A DNA stretch of 64,000 nucleotides from Ceratotherium simum simum (GCF_000283155.1 NW_004454217.1:1719237-1783236), one strand, 5' to 3'; counted from the first letter of the stretch, positions 11,428 through 21,837 are shown. A program made the numbers and translations. The notes: generated by a model from the sequence alone, not told the origin.

Positions 11428-11645
11428 CTATCTGATGATTTTCATTTTTTCTCTGAAATAATTGGCAAGAGCATCCTCTGAAAGTAAGAGGAAGGGGGCA
11501 GGGGTGGAGTTGGAGGTTAAAAGAGAGATGAGAGGGAATGTAGGAAATGCAGTTTTATGTTTTTTCAAATAAGATGTTTGAATAAGGCATTTCACTAATT
11601 CCAACTGACTTTCCTCCTAAGGACTGATGGGACTGTGAGAAATTT
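11428..11645 (-). mobile_element. LINE2, antisense, segment 3 of 3
   Basis: 'TTTTCTCTGAAATAATTGGC', 'AAGAGCATCCTCTGAAAGTA' and the purine-rich 'GGGGGCAGGGGTGGAGTTGG' correspond to the next part of the same reverse-complement L2 consensus. The right boundary is uncertain. Confidence 0.55.
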
Positions 11646-11713
11646 TAAATGAAAATTTTTATAGCAGTCTAACATTTATATCCCATTGTAACAATGTAAA
11701 GTTTAAAGCAATG

Positions 11714-12133
11714 TGATGGTTAATTTTATGTGTCAGCTTGACTGGACTATGGTGCCCAGATATTTTGTCAAACATTATTTTGGATGTTTTTGTGAAGGTG
11801 TTTTTTGAGTGAGATTAACATTTAAATTGGTGGCTTTGGGTAAAGCAGATTACTCTCCATAATGTGGGTGGGCCTCAATGAATCAGTAGAAGGTCTCAGT
11901 AGAACAAAGGTTGAGCTCCCCTGAGCAAGAAGGAATTCTGTCAACAGACTGCCTTTGGACTTGAACGCAGCTCTTTCCTGAGTCTCCAGCCTGCTGGTCT
12001 ACCCAGCAGATTTTTTGGACTTACCAAGCCTCCACAATCACGTGAGCCACTTCCTTAATAATATCTCAGTCAGTCTCTCTCTCTCTCCACATCCTGTTGG
12101 TTCTATTTCTCTGGAGTACCCTACCTAATAGAA
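11714..12133 (+). mobile_element. MaLR-like LTR
   Basis: Starts 'TGATGGTTAATTTTATGTGT' and continues 'CAGCTTGACTGGACTATGG', 'ATAATGTGGGTGGGCCTCAA', 'CCTCCACAATCACGTGAGCC', ending 'CTATTTCTCTGGAGTACCCT' then 'ACCTAATAGA'. This is a well-known dispersed mammalian repeat with TG...CA-type ends. I assign it to the MaLR group from memory, and the subfamily is open. Confidence 0.72.
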
Positions 12134-12139
12134 TCAAAA

Positions 12140-12530
12140 AGCATGTGTTCTAATCTTTCTTATTTGTAAACACAGTATTATAATTTTTGAAGAAAATAAT
12201 TTATACTAGATATAAAAATTCTAATAATTCAGAGAAGTAAAAGCAAAGTATAAAAATCACCCCAAATATCATGATCCTGTGTTAACCACTCTTACTATTT
12301 GGATGAACATCTTTTTGGAACTTTCTCTCTCTCTTTCCATATTCTTTATGGCCTACTTTTTTCCTGTCAACAATATGTCTTGAGCTCCTTTCTATGACAA
12401 TACATACAGGTAATTTTAAATGAAGCATAGCATTTCATGGACATGTAAGTTCCTTCCAGTTTTTGATAGTGTATGCACATGGGGCTACTATGAAATCCCA
12501 TACCCTAAAATTACATTTTCCTCTTATGCG
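12140..12530 (-). mobile_element. Old LINE-derived repeat, probable
   Basis: The pattern 'AAAAATCACCCCAAATATCA', 'GTTAACCACTCTTACTATTT', 'CAACAATATGTCTTGAGCTC', 'GACAATACATACAGG' resembles an old dispersed LINE-derived sequence. Similar traces occur at 20655, 25680 and 39340. It is strongly eroded. Confidence 0.35.
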
Positions 12531-13224
12531 GTTTCTCCTTAAGCTGAGGTCTCTTAAGGGGGATTTCTGGATAAGGTTATTTTTGAAATGACAAAACTCA
12601 GGGTCAGAAAGATTTTTCAGGTGTCACAAAAAGAGTATAAGTTTGGTTAGAACTCACAGCCAAGGTCTCTTAAGTTTTCTGTCTAGACTGCTAAGTAGTT
12701 TTTTCTTAATACATGTCTCACTGGAGAAATTCCATTCCCTCTACCAAATTTATACAGTCTACTGAGGCCGCAGCTTTGCCAGAGTCTTGAATTTTATTTA
12801 GTCTAATCACCTACTGGAAGAGAGGGGTAAACCTGTCGATGGAGTGGTATCCTATAACATTTTGTATTTAAATATTTCAAAAGATAGAAATCTGGAAGGG
12901 TTGCTTATGAGCCTCTTAGACTGAATACATGTGGAGCTACTGGGTGGCTGCCTTTTGATCATCTTAATGGTAACCTACATGCAGAAACATAGATCTAATC
13001 ACCAGCGCCTGGTGTTGGGAAGTAAAATTTTGTGAAACAGTAACATTCATATAGAGAAAGGCCACAGAATCTGTAAAGAGAAGAATTGACATATGTGGAA
13101 CTAATGAGCAAGTTTTCTGTCTTAATCAGGATTTTGATGATATTGAATAGAATATTTTGCATTTCATTCGACCAGATAATCAACATGTTTTAAAAAATTT
13201 AATCTTTCTAAGTACTTTTACTCC
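12531..13224. other. Unassigned sequence
   Basis: No recognised gene or repeat. The minus-strand 63-codon frame at 12995-13186 has no supporting features. Confidence 0.4.
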
Positions 13225-13325
13225 TCTAAATAAAATAATCTGGGTACCCAGCCATCAACTTGCATAGTAAGTGTCCAATAAATATTTACTGAAGAGAGGA
13301 AGAAATGAATGAATCTGGTAAGGCT
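13225..13325 (+). mobile_element. LINE2 3' tail fragment, sense
   Basis: 'TAGTAAGTGTCCAATAAATA' followed by 'TTTACTGAAGAGAGG' and 'AATGAATGAATC' is the terminal part of an L2 3' end. Confidence 0.5.
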
Positions 13326-13441
13326 GAGTTATTTATATTCATCTATATTATTAACACAAAGGTATTGGTCTTTCTTATAATTGAGAGTTTAGTAGTAAAT
13401 ATATGTTTATCTTTCCCTTAGGAGATAAAACTCGAGTTAGT

Positions 13442-13627
13442 TTATAGGCCAGTGCTATTCAATATGGTAGCCAACAGCCACATGTGGCTATTCAGTGTTT
13501 CAGTCATAATGGCTACATTTCAAGGGCTCAGTAGCCACAGATGGCTAGTGGCTACCATACTGGGCAGTGCAGATATCAGACATTTCCCTCATCGCAGAAA
13601 GTTCTATTGGACAAGGCTATTCTAGGC
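13442..13627 (-). mobile_element. hAT-Charlie non-autonomous transposon with 8-bp duplication
   Basis: The element spans 13450-13619. Its ends are inverted: CAGTGCTATTCAATAT at the left against the complement of TCTATTGGACAAGGCTA at the right. The interior has two 'AGCCACA...TGGCTA' blocks. TTATAGGC (13442-13449) and TTCTAGGC (13620-13627) flank it and match at 7 of 8 bases, as expected for hAT transposition. No transposase is present. It is a short ancient DNA element; I am unsure of its MER name. Confidence 0.75.
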
Positions 13628-15098
13628 TATGCTCAACCATGAAAAATTTATTTAAATAGCAAATGAAAAGGAATCTGAATGAAGTTATGTCAACACAGTT
13701 TCTCATTGACAATGAGCTGTCTGTTTTTAAATTTTTTTTTAAATTTTAAGCTGCTGTTGCTAAGGCTATAGATGTTTACACATGTGATTAATCATCTTTA
13801 GATCTGGAAAATTTTTAACTTCCCCAATTTATAGCATGTCTACCTATGCTTGTTACCATTTTTCTCTTTTATCTTATTGAGCCAGCCTCTTCCCTTAAGT
13901 GTCTGTCTACAGTGAACACTCTTCAAATTCTGCCAACATCCACCTCCCCTCCAAGCACAGTCACAGACGAGGCTGAGCTCTTTAAATATCATGGGAACTC
14001 AGAATCTGAGTTCATGGGGCCCACTCTAATCTTTTGTTATAGGGTTCTTCTCATGTGGCTTTTTATAATTACCCAATTTGAAATGTGGCTTATTTATGCA
14101 GGTATAAAAAAATATATTTTCTTCACTTTGGGTTAGACGTTTTAAATGGAAGATTTAAGTCGTAATTGGCATAGACAAAAACAGATCCAAAAGTGTAAGT
14201 TTATTTGGCAGAGACTGTCTTCCTAATTATAGATATGAACAAACAGTGGGCTTCGAACCAGATCCTGGCACCCTCACTGCATCCAGGTAGACAGATACTA
14301 TCTTCTTTGTCCAAGATTGCTTCTCCTTTATTTTTCTTTCTCATATCAAGAAAAAGATACAGTTGTTTAGTAAAGCCAATTTATGATTAAATTCTCTGTT
14401 CATAAGAGAAAACAAAATTCACAAAGCCTTTTGAATTAATTTGGAGAAGAGTTCATGTTTTAAGCTGGAGTGTTTTTGTCCTTCCTTTTCCCAAATTTTC
14501 AGCACAGTGAGGTCATTCATACTAGCTGTATGAAGAGAAATAATTTTAATTCATTTACATGCTTTATATTTTGTTTTGGCCCAAACGAATACAAGCCATT
14601 TGTCAAGGGATAAAAAAGCAAGGAAATTAAAATTAGCTTGCACTGTAAACAAGTAGTAATTAAAAAACTTCTTTGCCTGAATTATTTGTACTTTTTTTTT
14701 TTTTTAATGTTGAAATCATCTTTCAGCTATTCACATTCGCTCATGGAGATTTTCAGAAAGCAACACTAAGAAAAGTGTTAATGAGTTTAAGAAGGCTCTA
14801 ACTTTAGTGGGAACCATTTTATTGTGTTGCCAGATTTATTTTCCAGTTTGAATTAGAAACAACCAAAATGAATATTGATATGGATACTGCTTTTGTCAAA
14901 GTCATTTGTTAGAATTACTTTCCTTTTGGGACCTGAGCGTATTCCTGGCACAAGATCCCAAGTGAAGTTAGAGAAAGAGTGAATGTGTTATTTTTTTCAT
15001 TCTAAATTTGTCTCTTTGCTTATACCAACAGGAGTTGGGTATGCACGCATGGACAGTGATTTCCCAGGATACTCTTTGCAACGTTCCACCCGCCACGG
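13628..15098. other. Unassigned AT-rich sequence
   Basis: About 1.5 kb with no repeat I recognise and a T run of about 14 near 14692-14706. Open frames of 61 and 96 codons (13846-14136, 14205-14390) lack splice context or known domains. It could include regulatory sequence, but nothing in the bases shows this. Confidence 0.4.
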
Positions 15099-15328
15099 CG
15101 GAAAAAGTATAGCCTTTGGAATCAGAGACTTGTTTTGCTTTTTGCTGGCTGTTCAACCTTGGGTAAATTATCTAATTTCTCTGAGCTTCATTTCTGTCAT
15201 CTCTAAAATACGGATGGTATATTTACCTTGCAGCCCTGGGGAGAGGATTGTACATAATAAATATAATGCATCCGAACAGCATCTGGCCAATAGGATGTGC
15301 TCAGTAAAGGAATGTTGCTATTTTTAAA
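15099..15328 (+). mobile_element. MIR SINE, sense
   Basis: Follows the MIR consensus from the tRNA-related part to the tail: 'TTTGGAATCAGAGAC', 'CAACCTTGGGTAAATTATCT', 'AATTTCTCTGAGCTTCATTT', 'CATCTCTAAAATACGGATGG', 'GAGGATTGTACATAATAAAT', 'TCTGGCCAATAGGATGTGCT', 'CAGTAAAGGAATGTTGCTAT'. The 114-codon open frame at 14983-15327 runs through it and is therefore not a gene. Confidence 0.8.
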
Positions 15329-16139
15329 GAAGTTAACTTAATACAGTGGCATTAAGCCTATTATAGTAGTGCCAAAGATTGAATTTTTTCCCAAAGGTTT
15401 TTTAAAAAAAAATTGAAGTGCTCTCATTATGGTGGTAGGAGAAATGGTTGAGGCTCATAGAAACACCACTTTTCCTTTCCTTTTCCAAGTATCTGAAGCT
15501 AATATTTTAAGATGGGAAGAATAATTAGTAACTTGATGCATTAGGATGCTATCTACACATGTATTGTGGAAAATGCCAATTTGTGCATTTAAATGAGATC
15601 CTGTGCAGTGATTGCAATCATTCTTACATGAGAATATCGACTGATTCTAGGTCCTGGCTAACAAATGAAATTGGGCCACATTAATATAAATTGATGACCA
15701 CTTAGGACTGAATAAAAAGTACAGGCGTGTGACTTACATGATTAAAGTTGATGAGCAAAGTGTAAATAGGATACTAATTAATGTATTTATTGATCATTTA
15801 AACTTTGAGCTATTAGCTTTATGTTATAGCTCTCTGAAAAACTACATTTTAGGTACAGGTTAGCAATTTTAAAACAACTATACGTATATACTGAAATCGA
15901 ACAATTAAGTAAGTGGCTGGTGGATGGTGTCTCTCTGTTGGAGTGGGAGACTGCAGACAAGCAATGGGGAAAAGGCTAGAATGATCCAGGTGGTAATGGA
16001 TTAGAGTCGGAGACATTAGAATAAACTCATGTTTTCTTGCTATAGATACATATGGACAGATATTTATAGATATGTGTGTATATCTAGTTTACTATACACA
16101 CATCTATTTCCTTGTCTGTCACTTAAGAGACGGTAGAAG
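15329..16139. other. Unassigned AT-rich sequence
   Basis: No gene recognised. A stretch at about 15905-16015 ('GGTGGTAATGGATTAGAGTC') could be a small antisense L2 remnant. A TATA/GTGT-rich stretch lies at 16040-16100. Confidence 0.4.
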
Positions 16140-17115
16140 CAATGACACCTCAGTAGTAATAAGCACACTCAGTGCCCAGATCTTGGTTTCAAATACCATT
16201 CTCCAATAAAAGGAATCAGGGCTCTGTGGAGAAATGGCTTATTCTAGACCTGGAAAAGGAATATACAAGATGAGCCTGGAGTAACTTGTAGTACCAGAAA
16301 GTAAGGAATGCTCAAAAAAACAAAGCAAAACAAACAAAAAACCAAACCCACACTGATGGAGGTATGTCAAAGGGTCACAGGAGCTGATTGAAAGAACTCC
16401 CAATGGCCAAAGCTAAAAAAATTGAGCAGCAAAATAAAGTAGGATTGGATTAAATCTCAAAGTATAAAATAAATATCCCTGAGTCCATACTGATGTAAGT
16501 AAATGATTGAATAAATAAATAAATGAGGGAGAATTGACAAATTTCTCATGTACAAGAATTCCAAGCAATTTGTGTAGGTAACACTGTCCTCAAGATGTGG
16601 TGCACAACTCCCCATGCTATACACATGGGTTGTGCATAGTGACTTCCTTCCCAAGAGTATAGTAAGGAAGGGAGGGGGAGAGTAACTTTATAGTAGAGAA
16701 ACATGACAAACATCAACTTAGCCAGGTGCTCAAGGTCAACATCAATGGTGGTAAGTAATGTTGATAGTATGTACTCTTGATATGATGTGATGTAAATGAC
16801 ACTTTACTCTGCGACCTTCCTCCCCCAAATCCATAACCCCAATCTAATTAGGAGAAAAACATCAGACAAATCCAAAAAGAGAGACATTCTACAAAATATT
16901 CACCAGTACTCAAAACTGTCAAGGTTATCAGAAATGAAGTCTGAGAAACTGTCCCCATCTAGAGGAGCCTAAGGAGACATGATGACTAAATGTAATGTGG
17001 TGTCCTGGATGGGATCCTGGAACAGAAAAGGGATATTAGGCAAAAACTAAGGAAATCTGAATCAACTATGAATTTTAGTTAATGCTAATATACGGAATTA
17101 ATTGATAATACTGTA
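16140..17115 (+). mobile_element. LINE-1 3' UTR (L1M-type), sense, second copy
   Basis: Collinear with the L1 3' end at 9319-10389. Shared blocks include 'GATGAGCCTGGAGTA', 'CTCCCAATGGCCAAAGCT', 'GGAGCCTAAGGAGACATGAT' and 'CCTGGATGGGATCCTGGAAC'. It includes upstream sequence 'TACCATTCTCCAATAAAAGG' typical of L1MC-like 3' UTRs. Its own 3' tail is lost after about 17115. No coding sequence remains. Confidence 0.8.
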
Positions 17116-17478
17116 TCAGAGCTAGGTCAATACCACCTAATCATTTCAGGTAACTGGTAGCCAGATGAATGGTGTAGCTTGCATACTTGAACTGATAACT
17201 TTCAATTGATATAAAGCATTTTGAAATTTTTTCTTAAAGTGTCTTGTTGATATTTTCTTCAGAATTTCTCAAGTTTTAAAAAGATTAATCTTTGTTCTTT
17301 TTGGTTCTAATTAATTTAAAATAAAATGATCTCCTTGTTTGATAATGTTTTCATGAATTTTTTATTTTTGCAAAATGGATGAAAAGAAATCTCCTCAAAA
17401 ACATGTGAACATTTTAGTAACTTGCTTACCTTATGTTTTCTTTATAGTTGTGTTACATATTTTGCAAGTTAAACGCAA
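17116..17478. other. Unassigned AT-rich sequence
   Basis: No gene or repeat recognised between the L1 fragment and the next LTR. Confidence 0.4.
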
Positions 17479-17828
17479 ACTGAATGTTTGTGTCCTCCCC
17501 CAAATTCATATGTTGAAACCTAATCCTCAATGTGATATTATTTGGAGATGGGACCTTTGGGAAGTGGTTAGGTCGCGAGGGTGGAGCCCTCATGAATGGG
17601 ATAAGTGTCCTTTTAAAAGAGACCCCAGAGAGCTCCCTTGCCCCTTCCACCATGTGAGGGAGACAGCAGTAGTCTATGAACCAGTAAGCGAATTCTCACC
17701 TGTCGCCGAATATGCTGGTACATTGATCTTGGACTTCCCACCATCTAGAACTGTGAGAAATAAATTTCTGTTGTTTATTAGCCATTTGGTCTATGGTAAT
17801 TTGTTATGAGAGCCCAAACAGATTGATA
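17479..17828 (+). mobile_element. MaLR LTR (MLT1/MST type)
   Basis: Ordered blocks are 'ACTGAATGTTTGTGTCCTCC', 'CAAATTCATATGTTGAAACC', 'GGGTGGAGCCCTCATGAATG', 'TTTTAAAAGAGACCCCAGAG', 'CCTTCCACCATGTGAGGGAG' and 'CTAGAACTGTGAGAAATAAA' (polyadenylation signal), ending near '...GAGAGCCCAAACAGATTGAT'. The same family appears antisense at 44715-45122. The longest open frame of the window (144 codons, 17375-17809) lies mostly inside this LTR and is an artefact. Confidence 0.85.
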
Positions 17829-17981
17829 CCAGCTATCTAGATGTTTCATTTCAGAATATTTTCCAGCAATAAATCTAATTTTTTATGTTTTGCCCTGTTT
17901 TGGCATCATTTAAAATATTCACTTATTTTAATTAGATAGTCTAAATTTGCCTTGAAGAAGAACAAGAAGGAATCCAACTGC
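17829..17981. other. Unassigned short interval
   Basis: AT-rich sequence between the LTR and the SINE; nothing recognised. Confidence 0.4.
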
Positions 17982-18399
17982 ACTGTTGAGGTTTGTTGTT
18001 GTTAGAATTGGTTCTGATTCCTAGAGACCCTGGGTACAGCAGAGCTGAATCCTGCCCAGCCTTTTTGCGCCATACTTTCACATTTCGGCTCTAATATCAG
18101 ACAATGCTCTGCTGCTATTCATACGGTTTTCATCACCAATTTTTCTGGAAGTGAGTGGCCCAGTTTTTCTTCCTAGTCTGTCTTAGTCTGGAAGCTCCAG
18201 TGAAATTTGTCACCATGGGTCCCTGTTGGTATTTGAAATACTGGTGGCATAGCTTTCAGCATCACATCAATACACAGCCACCACAGAATGACAATCAACA
18301 GGTGGGTGATGTGGTTCCCTAACTGCAAAACGAACCCAGTCCATAGCGGTGAGGGCACCGAATCTTAACCACTAGATCACCAGGGCTGGCTACTGTTGA
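17982..18399 (-). mobile_element. Chimeric tRNA-headed SINE with RTE/BovB-like tail, with target-site duplication
   Basis: The element (17990-18391) is read on the minus strand. Its head contains 'AGCCAGCCCTGGTGATCTAG', 'TGGTTAAG' (box A-like) and 'GGGTTCG' (box B-like), matching an ERE-like tRNA-derived start. The body is the RTE-like stretch 'GTGATGCTGAAAGCTATGCC ... GACTAAGACAGACTAGGAAG ... GAATAGCAGCAGAGCATTGT'. The tail 'ATGGCGCAAAAAGG ... AACAACAAC' resembles an RTE/BovB-clade 3' end. ACTGTTGA at 17982-17989 and 18392-18399 is an 8-bp direct repeat marking insertion. It lies beside antisense L2. The 61-codon frame 18173-18358 is part of the SINE body. I recall similar elements from horse-group genomes, but the family name needs a database check. 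Confidence 0.78.
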
Positions 18400-18660
18400 A
18401 GTAAATAACCTGAATTGAATTCATGAAAATTTATCAAACACATACAATGCTAGGTATTCGATATGACACAGTGAACAAGACAAGGTCAGTCCTTTTCCTC
18501 ACGGAGCTTCCGTTATAATTGAGAATAAGACTTTGAAAAACCAAATTACAATTCAGATAAGTGTTGTGAGTGAAAAAGGCTAGATGTCACGGGAGCCTAA
18601 CAACTGACAGGTGAGGATGGGGGTGCGGAATCTACGCCAGTCTACGGAAGACATCCTTAA
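18400..18660 (-). mobile_element. LINE2 3' end, antisense
   Basis: 'TTTATCAAACACATACAATG', 'GACACAGTGAACAAGACAAG' and 'CCTCACGGAGCTTCCGTTAT' follow the L2 reverse complement. The chimeric SINE is inserted at or next to its edge. Confidence 0.65.
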
Positions 18661-18699
18661 GTAGGTAATGATATTTAATCTGAGGATGATAGGCATTGA

Positions 18700-19235
18700 C
18701 TAGGCAGGGCTGTTTTGGAAGTTTGTGAGAGTGTTTTAGGTTGTCACAATAATAGGAGTCACTACTATCATTTAGTGTGTGGGTCCAAGGATGACAGATG
18801 TATTGCAATGTGTGGGATGGTTCCACACAACAAAGAATTAGCTCCTTATCTGTATAACTTTCTAATGCCCCATTGGACATTTTTATATAGATTGTATGGC
18901 TTATCTGCAAGAATACCATACCGCCTCATCTTTTCTACTTCGATAAGATGTAATCTATCTTGATTTGTTAACCCTATTTTAATTAAGATTGTTTTGCTTT
19001 CTCTCATCGTATAAAAACAGTCCACTCTGTTATGACTCACCCTAATACAGATTGTTATTTGTGTCCACCCTTATCTTCGCTCCTTCATTTTCCATACTGT
19101 CCCTGCAAGTGACCTTTTAAATTCAAACTTACTCATCAATAGCAGGATTAATGTCAGATTAAGTTATGATGGCTTCCAACATAGCCATGCTCAAGCATTA
19201 CGTAGAGAAATAAGTAATATTTTATTATAAATTAC
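18700..19235 (+). repeat. Tandem repeat unit A (unidentified, diverged)
   Basis: Copy 1 of a pair. It starts with a MER20-like stretch ('CACACAACAAAGAATTA' near 18824), then a unique AT-rich body. It shares with copy 2 (19390-19935), in the same order, 'CATTGGAC', 'GCAAGAATA', a 'CAGTCCA...GTTA' region, and TTAAATTCAAACTTACT at 19117-19133. The offset is about 670-696 bp. The overlapping minus- and plus-strand frames of 64-95 codons are not supported as genes. Confidence 0.6.
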
Positions 19236-19389
19236 TTTCCTGTTGATTCTCCTTCATATTAGGCCTTGGGTGTAAATACTATATCGAGTTTTTAAAATTC
19301 ATATGTGTAAGAGGGTGTATATGATCTATGACTTTTGTTCCAGGAGAGCAATGGGGACATTATAGAATACTTGATATATAAAAGGAAGA
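19236..19389. other. Spacer between tandem units
   Basis: AT-rich sequence separating the two repeat units; nothing recognised. Confidence 0.4.
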
Positions 19390-19935
19390 TTAGATCTGAT
19401 AGAGTTTAGGCTTGTAACTATAATCTGGGGTGCTTCTAGCATCTAATATGTGGGTACCAGGGATGCTGAATTCCTTGCCATACATGGGACAGTGCTGCTC
19501 ATTAAAGAAGAATCCTGTACCCCACACAGATTTTTAAAATTTCATTGGACTTTCATGTGGGGCCTATGGTTTCTATGCAAGAATATCGTACCTGCTCATT
19601 CTCTCCTCTTGATAATCTATAATTTGCTTTGGCATATTATTCCTATTTCACCTATTTCAGTTAAAGTTATTTTGCTCTTTATCATATACAAATAAGTCAG
19701 TCCAGTGTTACAACTCATTTTACCACTAGATTTTATTCTCATGCCTACTGGTACCCATGTATTTTCATTCTTCTAGTCTTCAATGTACAGAATAGCTTTT
19801 GATTTATTTCTCTTAAATTCAAACTTACTAATTAGAGTAAGTTTAAGCATCTGAGAGTACTACATTATGTCTTCTAATAGACATGCACAGCCATTTGTAT
19901 ATTGAAATATATATTATTTCTAGTTAATTTGTTTT
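19390..19935 (+). repeat. Tandem repeat unit B (unidentified, diverged)
   Basis: Copy 2, in the same orientation as unit A. The start 'GGGGTGCTTCTAGCATCTAA' followed by 'GGTACCAGGGATGCTGAA' resembles a MER20-type hAT sequence and is better preserved here than in unit A. TTAAATTCAAACTTACT recurs at 19813-19829. The body matches no repeat that I can name with confidence. Confidence 0.6.
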
Positions 19936-20654
19936 ATTTGTACTTTATGTTAATATTATTTTCAACTGATATATTTTTGAAATAAAAATGAAATATACAT
20001 TTTATTTCAAACATATCTAAACATCTTGGTAATATGAACCAAAGGTCTCCAGGAATCTCAATGAGTACTTTGGAACCTCAAATGAGAGAAATAGCAAGTT
20101 GTTCACTTTGTCTGAATTCAAAGAACTTAAAAAGTCAACTTCTATGAACAATTTAATAAGTTCTAAAAATTATACACCTGGATCCAGAGCTTCCCCTTGT
20201 CCATCTCATGTTAGCTGAAGCCCAGTCCTCAACTCTGTCTCACTGATAAATAAAGGTCATGTCTGTATACTACGTATAACTCAATTTATGGCAGTCTCAG
20301 ACCCAACAGGAAGTTCTGATGTCTGCAGCATATGGCTACCCTGCTAAGAGGGAAAACCACCTTATCGGTGGCTCTTTGGGCAGAATTCTAACAAGTCATC
20401 TGTAGCTCAGTGAAGCAGGAAGTACAGTGTACATAAATATGCAACATGCTGGAAGAGCCCTCATTTCATGTGCCCTGTGGGAGGAAGTTGACTTGGAAAG
20501 TTCCTTTGGAGTGTATTCTGCTATCACCACATTCTACCCATGAGAAGATGGAGGCTTGGTAAGGAAACTGGTTTGCCTGCCTGGTTTTCCAGATTCCAAA
20601 ATCCCTTTTCTTTCTACTCTTTGAACACAACTACTTTATGATAGTGTCACTTTA
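19936..20654. other. Unassigned sequence
   Basis: No gene or clear repeat. The 20180-20600 part is less AT-rich than its surroundings. It contains no long open frame. Confidence 0.4.
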
Positions 20655-20858
20655 GAAAATGCTTACAAACGATATAAATTATTTTTCATATAAAATCTTT
20701 TACATGCTTTTAAAAGTATTTTGTACTCATTAAAGAAAGTTTACAGAGGTTAGAAAATACCAATAAATAAAAGACATAACTGGCTCCTTTCAGACTCTCA
20801 CCCAATATTAACATTTTGGCATATTTTTCCAGGCTTTTTTATATATCAATCTTTAGGT
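20655..20858 (-). mobile_element. Old LINE-derived repeat, probable
   Basis: 'TTAGAAAATACCAATAAATA', 'CACCCAATATTAACATTTTG', 'GCATATTTTTCCAGGCTTTT' resembles the family of eroded LINE traces also seen at 12140, 25680 and 39340. Confidence 0.4.
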
Positions 20859-21464
20859 GAATATATTCATTGATTCATTCATTGATGATGTGCCAGACAC
20901 TGTTCTAGGTGTTGGGAAGATAGTGAGGGTAAGACAGTCAAAGTTCCTGCTGTCACGAGGCTTATCCTTGAATTAAGGAACAATCAATAAGTAATCAAAT
21001 AAATATTATAATTGCAAGTGGGGATTAACATTGTTAGAAAAATGAAACATAAAATGGGGTAATATGATTGAGAGCTACGGGCAGTAGGCAGGGAGTGGGG
21101 GCAAGAATAGGTTAAAGGAGGGAAAATAGACTTTTTTGAGGAGGTGACATTTGATCTAAGGCTTAGATAGGAAACAGCAAGGTAGAAGTCCTAAAGTGGG
21201 AACAAGCCAGCTTGGTGTGTTTGAAGACCAGAAGAAAGACCTGTTTGGCTGGTTATAGTGAATAAAATGGAGGAAGACTTGAGATAAAGCTGAAGATGTA
21301 GGCAGGGGTGAGATTGTGCAGTGTCTTGTAGGCCTGGAAGGAATTTGGATTTTATTTCAATTGCGATGGTAAGCTATTGGGAAGTAACACGATCTGATTT
21401 CTGTTTAAAGATGTTCATTTTGGTTGCTCTGTACGGATGGAGTGTAGGACACCAAGAAAAGTGT
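20859..21464 (-). mobile_element. LINE2, antisense, left segment
   Basis: Long antisense L2: 'TTCATTGATTCATTCATTGA', 'GATGTGCCAGACACTGTTCT', 'GAGGTGACATTTGATCTAAG', 'GTAGGCAGGGGTGAGATTGT', 'TTGTAGGCCTGGAAGGAATT', 'AACACGATCTGATTTCTGTT', 'TTCATTTTGGTTGCTCTGTA'. It is cut at about 21464 by an LTR-like repeat and resumes at about 21838. Confidence 0.8.
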
Positions 21465-21837
21465 ATTAGTTAGGACAGGCTAACTGTTGTAACAAGCAGC
21501 CCCCAAATTTCAGAGGTTTAGCACAATGAAAGGTCATTGTTTCCTCCCTTCACAGGCCAGTACAGCTGGTGGGGGAAGGCTTTACTCCACACCGTCTTTT
21601 AGGGACTCAGGCTCCTTTTATCATGTGATGCTACCATTTAAATTCAGCACATGGCCTCCAAGATTGTTGCAGGAGGGGAAGAGAGTGCATGGAGGATCAT
21701 CAGGGGGCCTGGACGTGGACTGCAAATGGCCACATACCATTGGTCAGAATTCAGTCACAGGGCTCGAACTTACCTTCTAGGAAACTGGAAAAGGGTGTCT
21801 TCCTTAGTGTCTTTCCTTATCTCTGCTACATAGGAAA
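21465..21837 (-). mobile_element. MaLR-like repeat inserted in L2
   Basis: Starts 'TATTAGTTAGGACAGGCTAA', 'CTGTTGTAACAAGCAGCCCC', and includes 'GGACTCAGGCTCC', 'AGGGGAAGAGAGTGCATGGA' and 'TTGGTCAGAATTCAGTCACA'. The same family occurs at 32625 and 47440 and as a fragment at 1156. The orientation is taken from the resemblance to antisense MLT1-type starts and is an inference. The 60-84 codon frames inside are accidental. Confidence 0.6.

Noticed and set aside
14983..15327. 114-codon plus-strand frame
   Set aside because: Its second half is a sense MIR SINE.
17375..17809. 144-codon open frame, longest in the window
   Set aside because: Most of it lies inside a MaLR LTR (17479-17828) with its polyadenylation signal and conserved LTR words; the translation has no domain.
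18173..18358. 61-codon minus-strand frame with hydrophobic centre
   Set aside because: It is the body of the chimeric SINE, which is not known to be translated.
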